From assembly GCF_001427875.1 (NCBI RefSeq), contig NZ_LMHK01000004.1, positions 309,903 through 373,902 on the forward strand: a DNA stretch of 64,000 nt, given 5' to 3'. Position numbers and translations under genes: made by a program. Source of the DNA: Devosia sp. Root685 (GTDB lineage: Bacteria > Pseudomonadota > Alphaproteobacteria > Rhizobiales > Devosiaceae). This document shows positions 55,581 to 64,000 of this stretch, one piece after another (within the stretch, counting starts at the first letter, position 1; the number at the start of each line of letters is the position of its first letter). Under the pieces are notes generated by a model that worked only from the letters and a program-made list of their open reading frames with translations, was not told where the DNA came from and made no database searches.

Positions 55581-55913
55581 TCAGTCGGTGATCGTGTAGG
55601 AACCGAGTTCGCAGATATCGATTGCCGGCTCGATCAGTTCCGCGCCGCTATCCATCACGAATTTGAAGTCATAGACGCACTCTTCCGAGCCATCGCCAAT
55701 GGTCACGGTGCCATTATAGCCCGATTCCAGCGTGCCCGTGTCCCCGAGCAGGTCATGGCCCCAGTTATTGTCATTGCTGGGGGAGGTATAAAAATAATGC
55801 AGCGCCTGCGAGCTCTCGTTGATCAGCGTGAACTCGACAGTCTGCGCCGCGGCCGGCGCGATGCCAGCCACAAGCGCCAGGGCGGCAAGCGCGCCCAGCA
55901 GTTCGGTCTTCAT
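55581..55913 (-). CDS. Secreted small protein of unknown function
   Basis: 110 residues. A signal peptide of about 24 residues ends at AAAQ (cleavage after APAAAQ). The mature part is acidic and beta-rich with VEFTLINESSQALHYFYTSPSNDNNWGHDLLG and a Cys pair (EECVYDF, DICELG). It is reminiscent of small periplasmic proteins found as singletons in Hyphomicrobiales. No family name recognised. The stretch before it toward dnaK holds only the dnaK promoter. Confidence 0.75.
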   Translation of the reverse strand: MKTELLGALAALALVAGIAPAAAQTVEFTLINESSQALHYFYTSPSNDNNWGHDLLGDTGTLESGYNGTVTIGDGSEECVYDFKFVMDSGAELIEPAIDICELGSYTITD

Positions 55914-56006
55914 TTGGAATTGCCCTCAACCGGTCGCACATCGCGCCCGGACGGCCATTATCTGCCACGCCGCAATTTTTCCGCCAAGAGGCGTTCCTCC
56001 AGTCTC

Positions 56007-56035
56007 GGCGTCATTCCCGCGAAAGCGGGAATCCC
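56007..56035. repeat. Family B repeat, single arm (copy 5)
   Basis: TCATTCCCGCGAAAGCGGGAAT only. The partner arm is missing. It lies in the divergent gap before pabBC. Confidence 0.7.
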
Positions 56036-56091
56036 TGTTCATGGCGCGATCTGCGCTTCCGAAGAATTGGTGCGGCGTATAGAACCCTGCC

Positions 56092-57855
56092 ATGTTCACG
56101 CCCGGCACCGTGCTCCTGCACGACAATCTCAATCCCGATGGCCAGAGCCACCTTTTTGCTGATCCCAAAGAGGTGCTGCGTGCCTATGACGCGCCGTCCG
56201 CCCGCGCCGCCCTCAAGCGCATTGCCGAGGCCGGAAAAGATGGCCTCTGGGCCGCCGGCTATTTTGCCTATGAGCTGGGCTTTCTGTTCGAAGAGCGTTT
56301 GGCAAAACACCTGCCCCAGCCAGGCAAGACACCCCTCCTCTGGTTCGGCCTCTACGACGGCCCAAAACCCTTCGCTGGTCTCCCCGAGGCGCCGGATGGC
56401 ACCGCCCAAAACCTGGCGCCCACGATAAGCTTTGCCGATTACGCCTCTGCCTTCGATACCGTAAAAAACTACATCGCGGCCGGCGACACCTATCAGGTCA
56501 ACCTCACCTTCAAGGCGAGCTTCACGCTTTCCGGCGATCCCCTCGGCCTCTATCGTCGCCTCGCCCAGGCTCAAAGAACCGCTTATGGCGCCTATATCAA
56601 TGCCGGCGATCATTTTGTTCTGTCCCGATCCCCCGAACTCTTTATCGCAGGCACCGGCGACACCCTGTCCGCCCGCCCGATGAAGGGCACCATGCCCCGC
56701 GCGCCTCTGGCATCACAGGATGCCGCCGACCGCAAAACCCTTGCCCATGACGAAAAGAACCGTGCCGAAAACCTGATGATCGTCGATCTCCTGCGCAACG
56801 ATCTCGGCCGCATCGCCGAAATCGGCTCGGTAAAGGTGACCGACCTCTTCACGGTGGAAACCTATTCCACCCTCCACACCATGACCTCGGGTATCACGGC
56901 AAAGCGCCGCCCCGAGGTCACCATGCTGGACATATTGGAAAACCTCTTCCCCTGCGGATCGATCACCGGCGCCCCAAAACTGCGCGCCATGGAGATCATC
57001 CACGAGGTCGAGGCAAAACCCCGCGGCCTCTATACCGGCTCCATCGGCTATATAGCCCCCAATGGAGACTTTGCCTTCAACGTCGCCATCCGCACCGCCA
57101 TCATCGATTCGGCGGGCAATGGCAGTATCGGCATAGGCGGCGGCATCGTCGCCGATAGCGAAGCAAAGTCCGAATACGACGAGGCCCTTTTAAAACTCCG
57201 CTTCCTCAGCGATCCCGCCCCGCCAGTCACCCTGATCGAAACCATGAAATGGTCGCCCACCGAAGGTTTCGTCCTCCTCGGCCGCCACCTCGCCCGGCTT
57301 CTGTCATCTGCCGCCTATTTCGGCCTTCCCGCCGACGCAGCCGAAGCCACGACGCGCCTCCTTTCCGAAAGCCAAACCTGGACCGCCCCCATGCGCGTCC
57401 GCCTCACCCTTTCGGAAACGGGTATCGAGGTGACCGCCGTCCCCCTGCCGCCGAACCCCGAAAAATTCCGCTTCATCATCGCCGCGGAAACCCTTGATTC
57501 GCGGTCGGTCTGGCTCGCCCACAAAACCACCAACCGCGCTTTTTACGATTCTCCCCGGATCAAGGCGCATGATGAGCACGGCGTCGACGAAGTCCTCTTC
57601 CTCAACGAGCGCGGGGAATTGACCGAAGGCTCGATCACCAACATTTTCATCGAGCGCGATGGAAAACTTCTCACCCCCGCCCTGTCCTCCGGCCTCCTCC
57701 CCGGCACCCTCCGCGCCGAACTCATCGAAACCGGCAAGGCGCAAGAAACCATTCTCACGCTTGCCGATCTGCACTCCGCCGATGCAATCTTCCTCGGCAA
57801 TTCCGTGCGCGGCCTCATCCGCGCCGAGCTTTTACAACCGGAGAGAGCCGCCTGA
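56092..57855 (+). CDS. pabB: Aminodeoxychorismate synthase component I fused to aminodeoxychorismate lyase (PabB-PabC)
   Basis: 587 residues. Residues 1 to about 380 are chorismate-binding PabB: SFADYASAFDTVKNYIAAGDTYQVNLTF, the PMKGTMPR box with the catalytic Lys, and GSITGAPKLRAMEIIHEVEAKPRG. Residues about 385-587 are an aminotransferase class IV PabC-like domain with the PLP Lys in WLAHKTTNRAFYD and SITNIFIERDGKLLTPALSSGLLPG. Together they make p-aminobenzoate for folate. A glutaminase (PabA) is not in the window. The stop overlaps pncA by one base. Confidence 0.95.
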   Translation: MFTPGTVLLHDNLNPDGQSHLFADPKEVLRAYDAPSARAALKRIAEAGKDGLWAAGYFAYELGFLFEERLAKHLPQPGKTPLLWFGLYDGPKPFAGLPEAPDGTAQNLAPTISFADYASAFDTVKNYIAAGDTYQVNLTFKASFTLSGDPLGLYRRLAQAQRTAYGAYINAGDHFVLSRSPELFIAGTGDTLSARPMKGTMPRAPLASQDAADRKTLAHDEKNRAENLMIVDLLRNDLGRIAEIGSVKVTDLFTVETYSTLHTMTSGITAKRRPEVTMLDILENLFPCGSITGAPKLRAMEIIHEVEAKPRGLYTGSIGYIAPNGDFAFNVAIRTAIIDSAGNGSIGIGGGIVADSEAKSEYDEALLKLRFLSDPAPPVTLIETMKWSPTEGFVLLGRHLARLLSSAAYFGLPADAAEATTRLLSESQTWTAPMRVRLTLSETGIEVTAVPLPPNPEKFRFIIAAETLDSRSVWLAHKTTNRAFYDSPRIKAHDEHGVDEVLFLNERGELTEGSITNIFIERDGKLLTPALSSGLLPGTLRAELIETGKAQETILTLADLHSADAIFLGNSVRGLIRAELLQPERAA

Positions 57856-58490
57856 TGACCATAAATATCGGCCCCGAAGACGTGCTCGTCGTCGTCGATG
57901 TGCAATATGACTTCCTGCCCGGCGGCAATCTGGCCGTATCGGGCGGCGACGAAATCGTGCCTCTGATCAATGCGCTCGCCAAAAAGTTCAAAAACGTCGT
58001 CTTCACCCAGGACTGGCACCCGGCAGACCACGTTTCCTTTGCGAGCCAACACGCCGGCAAGGCGCCTTACGAAACCGTCGAACTCGACTACGGCACGCAA
58101 GTCCTCTGGCCCGACCACTGCGTCTGGGCCACTCGTGGCGCTGAACTCTCTTCCGATTTGGACATCCCTCACGGCCAACTTGTCATCCGCAAGGGCTACA
58201 ACCGCGCGATCGATTCCTATTCCGGCTTCCAGGAAGCCGACCGCGAAACCCTGACCGGCCTTGCCGGCTATCTCAACGAACGCGAAGCCGGCCGCCTCTT
58301 CATCGTGGGTCTCGCCACCGATTTCTGCGTCGCCTGGACCGCCCTCGACGGCGCCGCCGCCGGCTTTGACGTCACCGTCATCGAAGACGCCACCCGCGCT
58401 ATCGATTCGAACGGTTCATTGGAAAAAGCTTGGGAAGATATGAAGGAAGCCGGCGTCGAGCGCATCATGAGCCGCGAGATACTAGGCTAG
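57855..58490 (+). CDS. pncA: Nicotinamidase
   Basis: 211 residues. PncA converts nicotinamide to nicotinate for NAD salvage. The catalytic Asp is in VVVDVQYDFLPGGNLAV, the metal and Lys regions are in FTQDWHPADHVSFAS and VIRKGYNRAIDSYSGF, and the active Cys is in VGLATDFCVAWTALDG. It shares one base with pabBC and converges on grpE over a family A repeat. Confidence 0.96.
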   Translation: MTINIGPEDVLVVVDVQYDFLPGGNLAVSGGDEIVPLINALAKKFKNVVFTQDWHPADHVSFASQHAGKAPYETVELDYGTQVLWPDHCVWATRGAELSSDLDIPHGQLVIRKGYNRAIDSYSGFQEADRETLTGLAGYLNEREAGRLFIVGLATDFCVAWTALDGAAAGFDVTVIEDATRAIDSNGSLEKAWEDMKEAGVERIMSREILG

Positions 58491-58529
58491 GGCGCGGCCC
58501 AACGGGCCGACCCAGCAGCCCGTCCTCTA

Positions 58530-58654
58530 AGCCCTCATGGTGAGGTGCCCCGGGCTTGACCCGGGGCCTCGAACCACGAGGGCGTGGCACGGGGCCTCCA
58601 CTCGCTCAACCTCGCCCGTCGAGGCTTTGCTCCGCAAAGCGCCTCAGGATGAGG
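58530..58654. repeat. Family A repeat, copy 8 (pncA-grpE)
   Basis: Unit from TAAGCCCTCATGGTGAGGTG to GCCTCAGGATGAGG, at a convergent junction. The inner part has GGGCTTGACCCGG. Confidence 0.85.
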
Positions 58655-58666
58655 TTTTTTGGACAA

Positions 58667-58699
58667 ACAAAAAGGGCGCCCCAAAAGACGCCCCTTCCA
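58667..58699 (-). terminator. Terminator of grpE
   Basis: On the minus strand AAGGGGCG and CGCCCTT form a bulged stem followed by a T run, about 20 bases after the grpE stop. Confidence 0.6.
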
Positions 58700-58719
58700 A
58701 AATCCAAAAACCCAAAAAA

Positions 58720-59301
58720 TCAGACGTTCTTATCCACGCCCTCGGCCGGCGCCCCAGCCCCGCCGCCCTTGGCGACACCCACCATGGCGGGCCGCAACAC
58801 GCGATCGCCAATGGCAAAACCCTCTTGCACCACCTGCACAACCGTCCCTTCCGGCACGCTCGGGTTCGGCACTTCAAACATGGCCTGATGCTTGTTCGGA
58901 TCAAACTTCTGCCCCGCCGCCTCGATCGGCTTGACGCCATGCTTGCCGAGAAGGCGCTGCATTTCGCGCTCGGCCAGTTCCAGCCCTTCAATGAGGCTCT
59001 TGAGCGCACCTTCTGCGCTCGCCCGCGTTTCCTCGGGGATCACCAGCAGCGCGCGGCTCAGCGCATCGGTGGCGCTCAGCATGTCGCGCGCAAAGCCGGC
59101 AATGGCATAGGAGCGCGTGTCGGCAACATCGCGCTCGGTGCGCTTCCTGAGATTTTCCATCTCGGCATGCGTGCGCAGCACACGGTCCTTCAGCTCGGCA
59201 TTTTCCGCGAGCAGGGCCTCGACAGGATCGACCTCCGGCGTTTCGGTGGCCGGAATTTCGGTCTCCGGCGTTTCGCCCTGGGCGGCGTTCTCGTCGCTCA
59301 T
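58720..59301 (-). CDS. grpE: Nucleotide exchange factor GrpE
   Basis: 193 residues. GrpE releases ADP from DnaK. An acidic N-terminal part is followed by the long helix [26 protein letters not shown] and the beta-wing domain ([24 protein letters not shown], with [28 protein letters not shown]). The start at 59301 (MSDENAAQ) is preferred over 59304 and 59352. It follows hrcA by 80 bases on the same strand. Confidence 0.96.
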   Translation of the reverse strand: MSDENAAQGETPETEIPATETPEVDPVEALLAENAELKDRVLRTHAEMENLRKRTERDVADTRSYAIAGFARDMLSATDALSRALLVIPEETRASAEGALKSLIEGLELAEREMQRLLGKHGVKPIEAAGQKFDPNKHQAMFEVPNPSVPEGTVVQVVQEGFAIGDRVLRPAMVGVAKGGGAGAPAEGVDKNV

Positions 59302-59340
59302 CATGTCTCCGTGGACCTCAGTAATAAAAGTTTCGCCCCG

Positions 59341-59369
59341 CATATCGGCCAAGGCGGCGTCTTTTTCAA
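59341..59369 (-). promoter_or_regulatory. Candidate grpE promoter
   Basis: On the minus strand TTGAAA and GATATG are 17 bases apart, about 40 bases before the grpE start. It could be sigma70 or sigma32 driven. Confidence 0.35.
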
Positions 59370-59381
59370 TAGTTGAACGCT

Positions 59382-60461
59382 TCAGCCGCGTTTGCGTGCC
59401 ATCAGCCTTGTGAGCACATTGGCGGTATAATCCACCACCGGCACGATGCGCGCATAGTTGAGCCGCGTCGGCCCGATCACCCCAAGCACGCCGACAACCT
59501 TGTCATTGGCATCCTTATAGGGCGAGAGAATCACCGAAGACCCGGACAGGGAAAACAGCTTGTTTTCCGAGCCGATGAAAATCCGCACCCCCTGCGCCTT
59601 TTCCGCATCGCCGAGCAGCTCCAGCAATCCGTCTTTGCTTTCGAGCTCATCGAACAGTTGGCGCATGCGCTCCAGTTCATCGCTCGCCATCGTGTCGTTG
59701 AGCAGGTTCGCCCGCCCCCGCACGATCACGCGCGGCGCCGCTGCCGGACTATCCTGCACCAGCGTTGCAATCCCGTCGTCGACAAGTTTTTGCGTCAATT
59801 CGTCAAGCTCGGCCCGCTGCTCCAAACGCCGCTCGTCCAGTGCCTTGCGCGCCTCCGCCAGCGTTCGCCCCACAACATAGTTGGCTAAATAATTGCTGGC
59901 CTGCTGCAGCGCCGAAACCGTAAAACCCGGCGGCAGATCGAGAATGCGGTTCTCCACCTGCCCATCGTCGCCCACCAGCACTGCCATGGCGCGTGAATTG
60001 TCGAGCCGCACGAATTCCACATGCCGCAGTACCATGTCGGCCTTGGTGGCGATCACCAGCCCCGCGCCCTGGCTCAAGCCAGAGAGCAGCGAACTCGCTT
60101 CAGTGAGCAGATCATCCACCTGCCGCCTGCCTGCCGGCCCCTCGATATGCTGGGCAATGCTGCGCTTCTCGCTTTCATTGACCGCACCGACTTCGAGCAT
60201 GGAATCGACGAAAAACCGCAGCCCCTGCTGCGTCGGCTGGCGACCGGCCGAGGTATGCGGCGCCGCAATCAGGCCGAGATCCTCGAGATCCGCCATCACA
60301 TTGCGCACCGAGGCTGGAGAGAGTTCGGTCTGCAAAAGCCGCGAAAGATCGCGCGACCCCACCGGCAGGCCGGTGTCGAGATAGCGTTCCACCAGCCGCC
60401 GGAAGATGTCCTGGCTGCGATCATTCAGAACATTGAGGAAATCGTCGGGTGGACGGACCAT
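59382..60461 (-). CDS. hrcA: Heat-inducible transcription repressor HrcA
   Basis: 359 residues. HrcA binds CIRCE elements (TTAGCACTC-N9-GAGTGCTAA), usually at groESL. The N-terminal winged helix has [17 protein letters not shown] and [44 protein letters not shown]. The C-terminal part has [31 protein letters not shown]. No CIRCE was found upstream of this gene, of grpE or of dnaK, so its target is presumably elsewhere. rph faces away from it. Confidence 0.96.
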   Translation of the reverse strand: MVRPPDDFLNVLNDRSQDIFRRLVERYLDTGLPVGSRDLSRLLQTELSPASVRNVMADLEDLGLIAAPHTSAGRQPTQQGLRFFVDSMLEVGAVNESEKRSIAQHIEGPAGRRQVDDLLTEASSLLSGLSQGAGLVIATKADMVLRHVEFVRLDNSRAMAVLVGDDGQVENRILDLPPGFTVSALQQASNYLANYVVGRTLAEARKALDERRLEQRAELDELTQKLVDDGIATLVQDSPAAAPRVIVRGRANLLNDTMASDELERMRQLFDELESKDGLLELLGDAEKAQGVRIFIGSENKLFSLSGSSVILSPYKDANDKVVGVLGVIGPTRLNYARIVPVVDYTANVLTRLMARKRG

Positions 60462-60601
60462 GGGTCGCTTTGATTCAAATGATCGGCTTTAACCTTGCTC
60501 CCTCATTTAAGCGTTCAGTGCAAGGCCACCAAGCTCTGGAGCGCTTGTTCGGAAGGGCGAGGAAGGTTAAGAGGCGGTAAACAGCAAAAGAGACGAGCCT
60601 T

Positions 60602-61318
60602 ATGCGGCCTTCCGGACGCGCCCCCAATCAGATGCGGGCTGTCACCATCGAGCGCAATGTCGCCATGAAAGCCGAAGGCTCCTGCCTCGTCGCTTTCGGC
60701 AATACAAAAGTGCTGGTCACTGCGTCAGTTGAAACCAGCCTTCCCGGCTGGCTGCGCGGCAAGGGCCAGGGCTGGGTCACCGCCGAATATGGCATGCTCC
60801 CCCGCGCCACCAATACCCGCACCCGCCGCGAAGCCACCGCCGGAAAACAGTCCGGCCGCACGCAGGAAATTCAGCGCCTCATCGGCCGCTCGCTCCGTGC
60901 TGTGGTCGATCTGACCGCGCTCGGCGAATCCCAGATCACGCTCGATTGCGACGTGCTCGAAGCCGATGGCGGCACCCGCACCGCCTCGATCACCGGCGCC
61001 TATATCGCGCTGGCCGATGCCATAAAATGGCTCGAAGAGCGCAAATTGACCAAGGGCCCAGTGCTCAAAGATAGCGTCGCCGCCGTCTCCTGCGGCATCT
61101 ATCGCGGCACCCCCCTCCTCGATCTCGACTATCTCGAAGACGTGGAAGCCGAAACCGACGCCAATTTCGTCATGACCGGCAGCGGCAAATTCGTCGAAAT
61201 CCAGGGCACCGCCGAAGGCGCCCCGTTTGACCGCACCGAGCTCGAAGCGCTGATGACCCTGGCCGGCCAGGGCATTGCCGAATTGACCGACCTGCAGAAG
61301 GCCGCGCTTTCCGCATGA
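60602..61318 (+). CDS. rph: Ribonuclease PH
   Basis: 238 residues. RNase PH trims tRNA 3' ends using phosphate. The start is [38 protein letters not shown], then [33 protein letters not shown] and [23 protein letters not shown] are core motifs. A small reading frame with a repeat insert follows, overlapping by four bases, and then rdgB. Confidence 0.97.
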   Translation: MRPSGRAPNQMRAVTIERNVAMKAEGSCLVAFGNTKVLVTASVETSLPGWLRGKGQGWVTAEYGMLPRATNTRTRREATAGKQSGRTQEIQRLIGRSLRAVVDLTALGESQITLDCDVLEADGGTRTASITGAYIALADAIKWLEERKLTKGPVLKDSVAAVSCGIYRGTPLLDLDYLEDVEAETDANFVMTGSGKFVEIQGTAEGAPFDRTELEALMTLAGQGIAELTDLQKAALSA

Positions 61319-61524
61319 TTTTCTCGATTTTCAAGAAGCCCTCCTCTGGCCCTTCTGGCCAACTTCCCCCCAAGAGGGAGAAGAACGGTTCGGCATTCGC
61401 CTCTATTCCTCTCCCCCTCGGGGAGAGGGTGGATCGCGCAAAGCGCGAGACGGGTGAGGGTGCTTTCCAGGCCGGCACTTGCGCCATCTGGAACGACATC
61501 CAACGCGCGCTGGAGTCCAAATGA
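61315..61524 (+). CDS. Small frame between rph and rdgB, largely made of a repeat
   Basis: 69 residues. It overlaps rph by four bases at its start and rdgB by four at its end, so ribosomes would pass from rph through this frame to rdgB. Roughly residues 9-50 are translated family D repeat ([26 protein letters not shown]). The ends (MIFSIFKK and [20 protein letters not shown]) may be an original small protein split by the repeat. No known family. It could be non-functional and merely keep coupling. Confidence 0.4.
   Translation: MIFSIFKKPSSGPSGQLPPKREKNGSAFASIPLPLGERVDRAKRETGEGAFQAGTCAIWNDIQRALESK
61341..61466. repeat. Family D repeat block, copy 3 (inside the small frame)
   Basis: CTTCTGGCCAACTTCCCCCC through CCTCTCCCCCTCGGGGAGAGG and CGCGCAAAGCGCGAGACGGG. 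It lies inside an open reading frame between rph and rdgB. Confidence 0.75.
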
Positions 61525-62165
61525 CCACGATTCCAAAACTCCGCCGTGGTGATCGCCTCGTTCTCGCCACCCACAACGCGGGAAAGCTGAAAGAATTCCA
61601 GGAGCTTTTCGCCCCCTTCGGCCTTGAGCTCGTCTCTGCCGGCGAGCTCGGCCTGCCCGAACCCGAAGAAAACGGCACCACTTTTGCGGAAAACGCCCGC
61701 ACCAAAGCCCATGCCTCGGCCAAGGCAGCAAACATGCTCGCCCTCTCCGACGATAGCGGGCTTTGTGTCGATGCGCTCGATGGCCAGCCCGGCGTCTACA
61801 CCGCCGATTGGGCCGGCGTGCCGCGCGATTTCAATTTCGCCATGCAGCGCGTTGAAAACGAGCTGCAGGCCAAAGGCGCCACCACGCCCGAAAAACGCCA
61901 GGCCTCGTTTAACGCCACCCTCTGCCTCGCCCATCCCGATGGCCGCGACATGCTGTTCGTCGGCAAGTGCGATGGCACCCTGATCTGGCCGCCCCGCGGC
62001 AGCGTGGGCCATGGCTACGACCCCATGTTCCAGCCCGAAGGTCACGAGCAGACCTTTGGCGAAATGGCCGCCGAAGCCAAACACGCTTGGGCCCCAGGTC
62101 AGCAGGGCCTCTCCCACCGCGCCCGCGCCTTTGCCCAATTCGTGGAGAACCAGATTGAAGGCTGA
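61521..62165 (+). CDS. rdgB: XTP/dITP pyrophosphatase (RdgB/HAM1 family)
   Basis: 214 residues. It removes inosine and xanthosine triphosphates. [18 protein letters not shown] at the start, the [39 protein letters not shown] stretch with catalytic Asp, and [20 protein letters not shown] are the family motifs. The ATG at 61521 overlaps the small frame by four bases. hemW follows over a 165-base gap with a family C repeat. Confidence 0.96.
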   Translation: MTTIPKLRRGDRLVLATHNAGKLKEFQELFAPFGLELVSAGELGLPEPEENGTTFAENARTKAHASAKAANMLALSDDSGLCVDALDGQPGVYTADWAGVPRDFNFAMQRVENELQAKGATTPEKRQASFNATLCLAHPDGRDMLFVGKCDGTLIWPPRGSVGHGYDPMFQPEGHEQTFGEMAAEAKHAWAPGQQGLSHRARAFAQFVENQIEG

Positions 62166-62188
62166 GGGCTTCGCCGCTTCATCGCTGC

Positions 62189-62307
62189 ACCCCCCAACCA
62201 ACCTCCCCCTCCTAGGGGGAGGAGCAGTCCCGGTTTTGCTCTCAATCTCCGCCAAAAACACCGCCGCGACCCCTCCCCCTTCCAGGGGGAGGTTGGGTGG
62301 GGGTTCT
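62189..62307. repeat. Family C repeats, copy 3 (rdgB-hemW)
   Basis: CCAACCTCCCCCTCCTAGGG with GGAGG, and CCCTCCCCCTTCCAGGGGGA. Two modules facing each other, inside the rph-rdgB-hemW gene run. Confidence 0.82.
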
Positions 62308-62330
62308 TCGTCCAGCCACAGGTGCCCCGC

Positions 62331-63485
62331 ATGAGCAATCCCAACGACCTGTTCGGCGTCTACGTGCATTGGCCGTTCTGCGCCTCCAAATGCCCCTATT
62401 GCGATTTCAATTCGCACGTCCATCGCGGCCCCTTCGATGAAGACGCCTATGTGGACGGCTACAAGAAAGAGATCGCCCACATGGCGAGCCTTTCGCCGGG
62501 CCGCCTCGTGCAATCGATCTTTTTTGGCGGTGGCACGCCCTCGCTGATGTCGCCAAAGGCCGTCGGCACCATTCTCGACACCATCGCCAGCCATTGGCAG
62601 ATCGACAGCAACGCCGAAATCACCCTCGAAGCCAACCCGACCTCGGTCGAAGTCGACCGTTTCCGGGGTTTCCGCACTGCCGGCATCAATCGCGTCTCGC
62701 TCGGCGTCCAGTCGCTGCGTCCCGGCCCCCTGGCCGAACTCGGCCGCCGCCATACCGTCGAAGAAGCCGTCGCCGCCGTCCGCATCGCCCAGTCCGTCTT
62801 TGAGCGGTCCAGTTTCGATCTCATCTACGCCCGCCCCAAGCAAACGCTTGAGGATTGGGAGGACGAATTGAAAGAAGCCATCTGGCTCGCCCGCGGGCAC
62901 TTGAGCCTCTACCAGCTCACCATCGAGCAGGGCACGCGCTACTTTGATCTCTTCAATGCCGGCAAGCTGCAAATGCCGAACGAAGATCTCGGCGCCGATT
63001 TTTATGAGCTCACGCAGGAATTGACCGCCGCCGCTGGCATGCCGGCCTATGAAATTTCCAATCACGCCGTTCCCGGCCAGGAAAGCCGCCACAACATGCT
63101 CTATTGGCGCTATGGCGAATATGCCGGCATCGGCCCCGGCGCCCATGGGCGCCTCTTGCTCAATCACCAGCGCCACGCCACCGCCACCGAAAAAATGCCC
63201 TTCGACTGGCTCAAACTCGTCAACGAGTTCGGCCACGGCATGACCACCGACGACGTCCTCACCTGGGAAGAACAGGGCGACGAATACCTCGTCATGGGCC
63301 TGCGTCTGAAAGAAGGCATTTCCCCCAGCCGCTTCATGTCCATTTCCGGCCGCACCATCGCCGAAAAACAGATCGAAGCGCTCAAGGGCTATGGTTTTGT
63401 CGAAACCCTCCCCAACGGCAATATCCGCGTCACCGAGAAGGGCTTTCCGGTGCTCGACGCCGTGGTGGCGGATCTGGCGGCTTAA
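62331..63485 (+). CDS. hemW: Radical SAM heme chaperone HemW
   Basis: 384 residues. HemW is a coproporphyrinogen-dehydrogenase-like protein that binds heme and inserts it into targets. The radical SAM motif is CASKCPYCDF (C-x3-C-x2-C), with HWPFCASKCPYCDFNSHV. SIFFGGGTPSLMSPKAVG and INRVSLGVQSLRPGPL follow, and the C-terminal HemW helix domain has GIGPGAHGR. The ATG at 62331 (MSNPNDLFGVYVHWPFC) is preferred over 62322. It ends a run of rph-rdgB-hemW and converges on the next gene. Confidence 0.94.
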   Translation: MSNPNDLFGVYVHWPFCASKCPYCDFNSHVHRGPFDEDAYVDGYKKEIAHMASLSPGRLVQSIFFGGGTPSLMSPKAVGTILDTIASHWQIDSNAEITLEANPTSVEVDRFRGFRTAGINRVSLGVQSLRPGPLAELGRRHTVEEAVAAVRIAQSVFERSSFDLIYARPKQTLEDWEDELKEAIWLARGHLSLYQLTIEQGTRYFDLFNAGKLQMPNEDLGADFYELTQELTAAAGMPAYEISNHAVPGQESRHNMLYWRYGEYAGIGPGAHGRLLLNHQRHATATEKMPFDWLKLVNEFGHGMTTDDVLTWEEQGDEYLVMGLRLKEGISPSRFMSISGRTIAEKQIEALKGYGFVETLPNGNIRVTEKGFPVLDAVVADLAA

Positions 63486-63492
63486 AGAGGCC

Positions 63493-63697
63493 TCCCCTCA
63501 CCCGTCTCTCCCTTCGGGCGATCCACCCTCTCCCCAATGGGGAAAGGAACAAGACGCAAGCACGGATCTATCCTTCTCCCCATCGGGGAGAAGGGGCACG
63601 GTGCCTCCCAGTGCGCCGGACCACCCCTCGCCCCTTGAGGGAGAGGGACAGCAACTTTTGCGTTCAGCAAAATTGCAGGGTGAGGGGTTTCGAGGCG
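63493..63697. repeat. Family D repeat block, copy 4
   Basis: CCTCACCCGTCTCTCCCTTC, CCTTCTCCCCATCGGGGAGAAGG and CCCCTTGAGGGAG modules, joined to a GTTCA-loop hairpin (CTTTTGCGTTCAGCAAAAT). This 307-base gap after hemW shows no gene. Confidence 0.8.
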
Positions 63698-63783
63698 TCC
63701 CGCAGGGCAAATCATGCCGGTGGCATGATTTGAGCCGAGAAAGCCATTTGAGCTAAGCTCAAATGGCCGGGCCTCCGCAGAGG
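63698..63783 (+). repeat. Four-hairpin covarying element, copy 3
   Basis: CAAATCATGCC-GGT-GGCATGATTTG, linker AGCCGAGAAAG, then CCATTTGAGC-TAA-GCTCAAATGG and CCTC-CGCA-GAGG. The first stem differs in sequence from copy 1 but pairs perfectly. Convergent junction, oriented with hemW. Confidence 0.85.
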
Positions 63784-63792
63784 AACGAGCAG

Positions 63793-64000
63793 TCAGAGCT
63801 TCGCCCCATCCACCGTGGTCGCCCCACCAGACCCAACCTTCTTCACCACCAGCGCATATTCCGCGCGGCCATTCCCCAAAAACCTGAACGCCCCGTCCCG
63901 GCCATTGAACCCCGAAGCGCTGGTGAGCAGCGCTGGGTTATAGGGCGGGCTCGCCATCGACAGCGTGTTCACATTGGCCAGAATCGTCGCCGTATAGGCA
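63793..64000 (-). CDS. C-terminal fragment of a penicillin-binding-protein-activator-like protein
   Basis: The minus-strand frame is open from the window edge to a TGA at 63793-63795; about 69 residues are seen, including NVNTLSMASPPYNPALLTSASGFNGRDGAFRFLGNG. The NGRDGAFRF motif fits the end of the YraM/LpoA-type periplasmic-binding-fold proteins that are often near hemW and rsmI in Hyphomicrobiales. The rest is outside the window. The call is from context and a short motif. Confidence 0.55.
   Translation of the reverse strand, partial: AYTATILANVNTLSMASPPYNPALLTSASGFNGRDGAFRFLGNGRAEYALVVKKVGSGGATTVDGAKL

Noticed and set aside
60480..60540. CCTTGC-N21-GCAAGG inverted repeat upstream of hrcA as a CIRCE element
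   Set aside because: It does not match TTAGCACTC/GAGTGCTAA, and the spacing is far too long.
60462..60601. Possible CtrA box (TTAAGAGGCGGTAAA) upstream of rph
   Set aside because: One mismatch in the second half-site and no second box nearby; too weak to call.
61170..63236. Very long open frame on the minus strand opposite rdgB and hemW
   Set aside because: It is antisense to two certain genes, covers a repeat, and is Gly/Ala-rich without motifs: the usual shadow in GC-rich coding sequence.

Overview
The window is a stretch of core chromosome from a GC-rich alphaproteobacterium. Gene order is that of the Hyphomicrobiales: tsaD-gpsA diverging from hemCD-mitofilin-hemY, leuS-lptE-holA, parBA-rsmG-mnmG-mnmE-rho-hemJ-hemE, maf-aroE-coaE-dnaQ-secB, hslVU, hisB-H-A-F-E-coaA, and dnaKJ/grpE/hrcA. 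Protein features suggest a Devosia-like member of the Devosiaceae, but that is inference from synteny and sequence flavour, not a measured phylogeny. No phage, IS element, CRISPR array or foreign island is visible.

Layout. 1-8.1 kb: the tail of a FeeM-like acyltransferase, tRNA-Thr(CGU), the heme genes hemY/hemD/hemC with a mitofilin-like protein on the minus strand, and tsaD-gpsA-yciI-EVE on the plus strand. 8.2-13.6 kb: rimM-trmD-rplS, xthA, a cyclic-nucleotide-binding protein, a CenR-like response regulator and a YggS-type PLP protein. 13.7-25.7 kb: leuS-lptE-holA converge on the segregation and tRNA-modification cluster parB-parA-rsmG-mnmG-mnmE-rho-hemJ-hemE. 26.72-27.17 kb: a gene-free region between hemE and maf that looks like the chromosome origin, with DnaA-box-like sites and two full TTAA-N7-TTAA CtrA-type boxes. 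27.2-43.3 kb: maf-aroE-coaE-dnaQ, secB, fxsA/tim44/smr/xre, hslV-GNAT-hslU, the his operon with two embedded membrane-protein genes, coaA, dapB and gpmA. 43.3-51.7 kb: housekeeping and accessory singletons (alkyltransferase, nth, TetR, adenosine kinase, pyrF, MarR, FMN reductase, two VOC proteins). 51.9-63.5 kb: dnaJ, dnaK, pabBC, pncA, grpE, hrcA, rph, rdgB and hemW, ending in the tail of a probable penicillin-binding-protein activator.

How it fits together. The centre of the window carries a replication and segregation module: putative oriC, parAB and about ten parS-like 14-mers scattered from 7.7 to 53 kb and densest around parAB. Intergenic gaps, above all convergent ones, are filled with at least five families of palindromic repeats. 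One of these is a four-hairpin element whose stems covary between three copies, all at convergent gene ends. The most interesting signals are therefore non-coding: the origin architecture, the one-mismatch parS variants, the structured element, and an 'AGTAG' repeat end that supplies stop codons to two genes.
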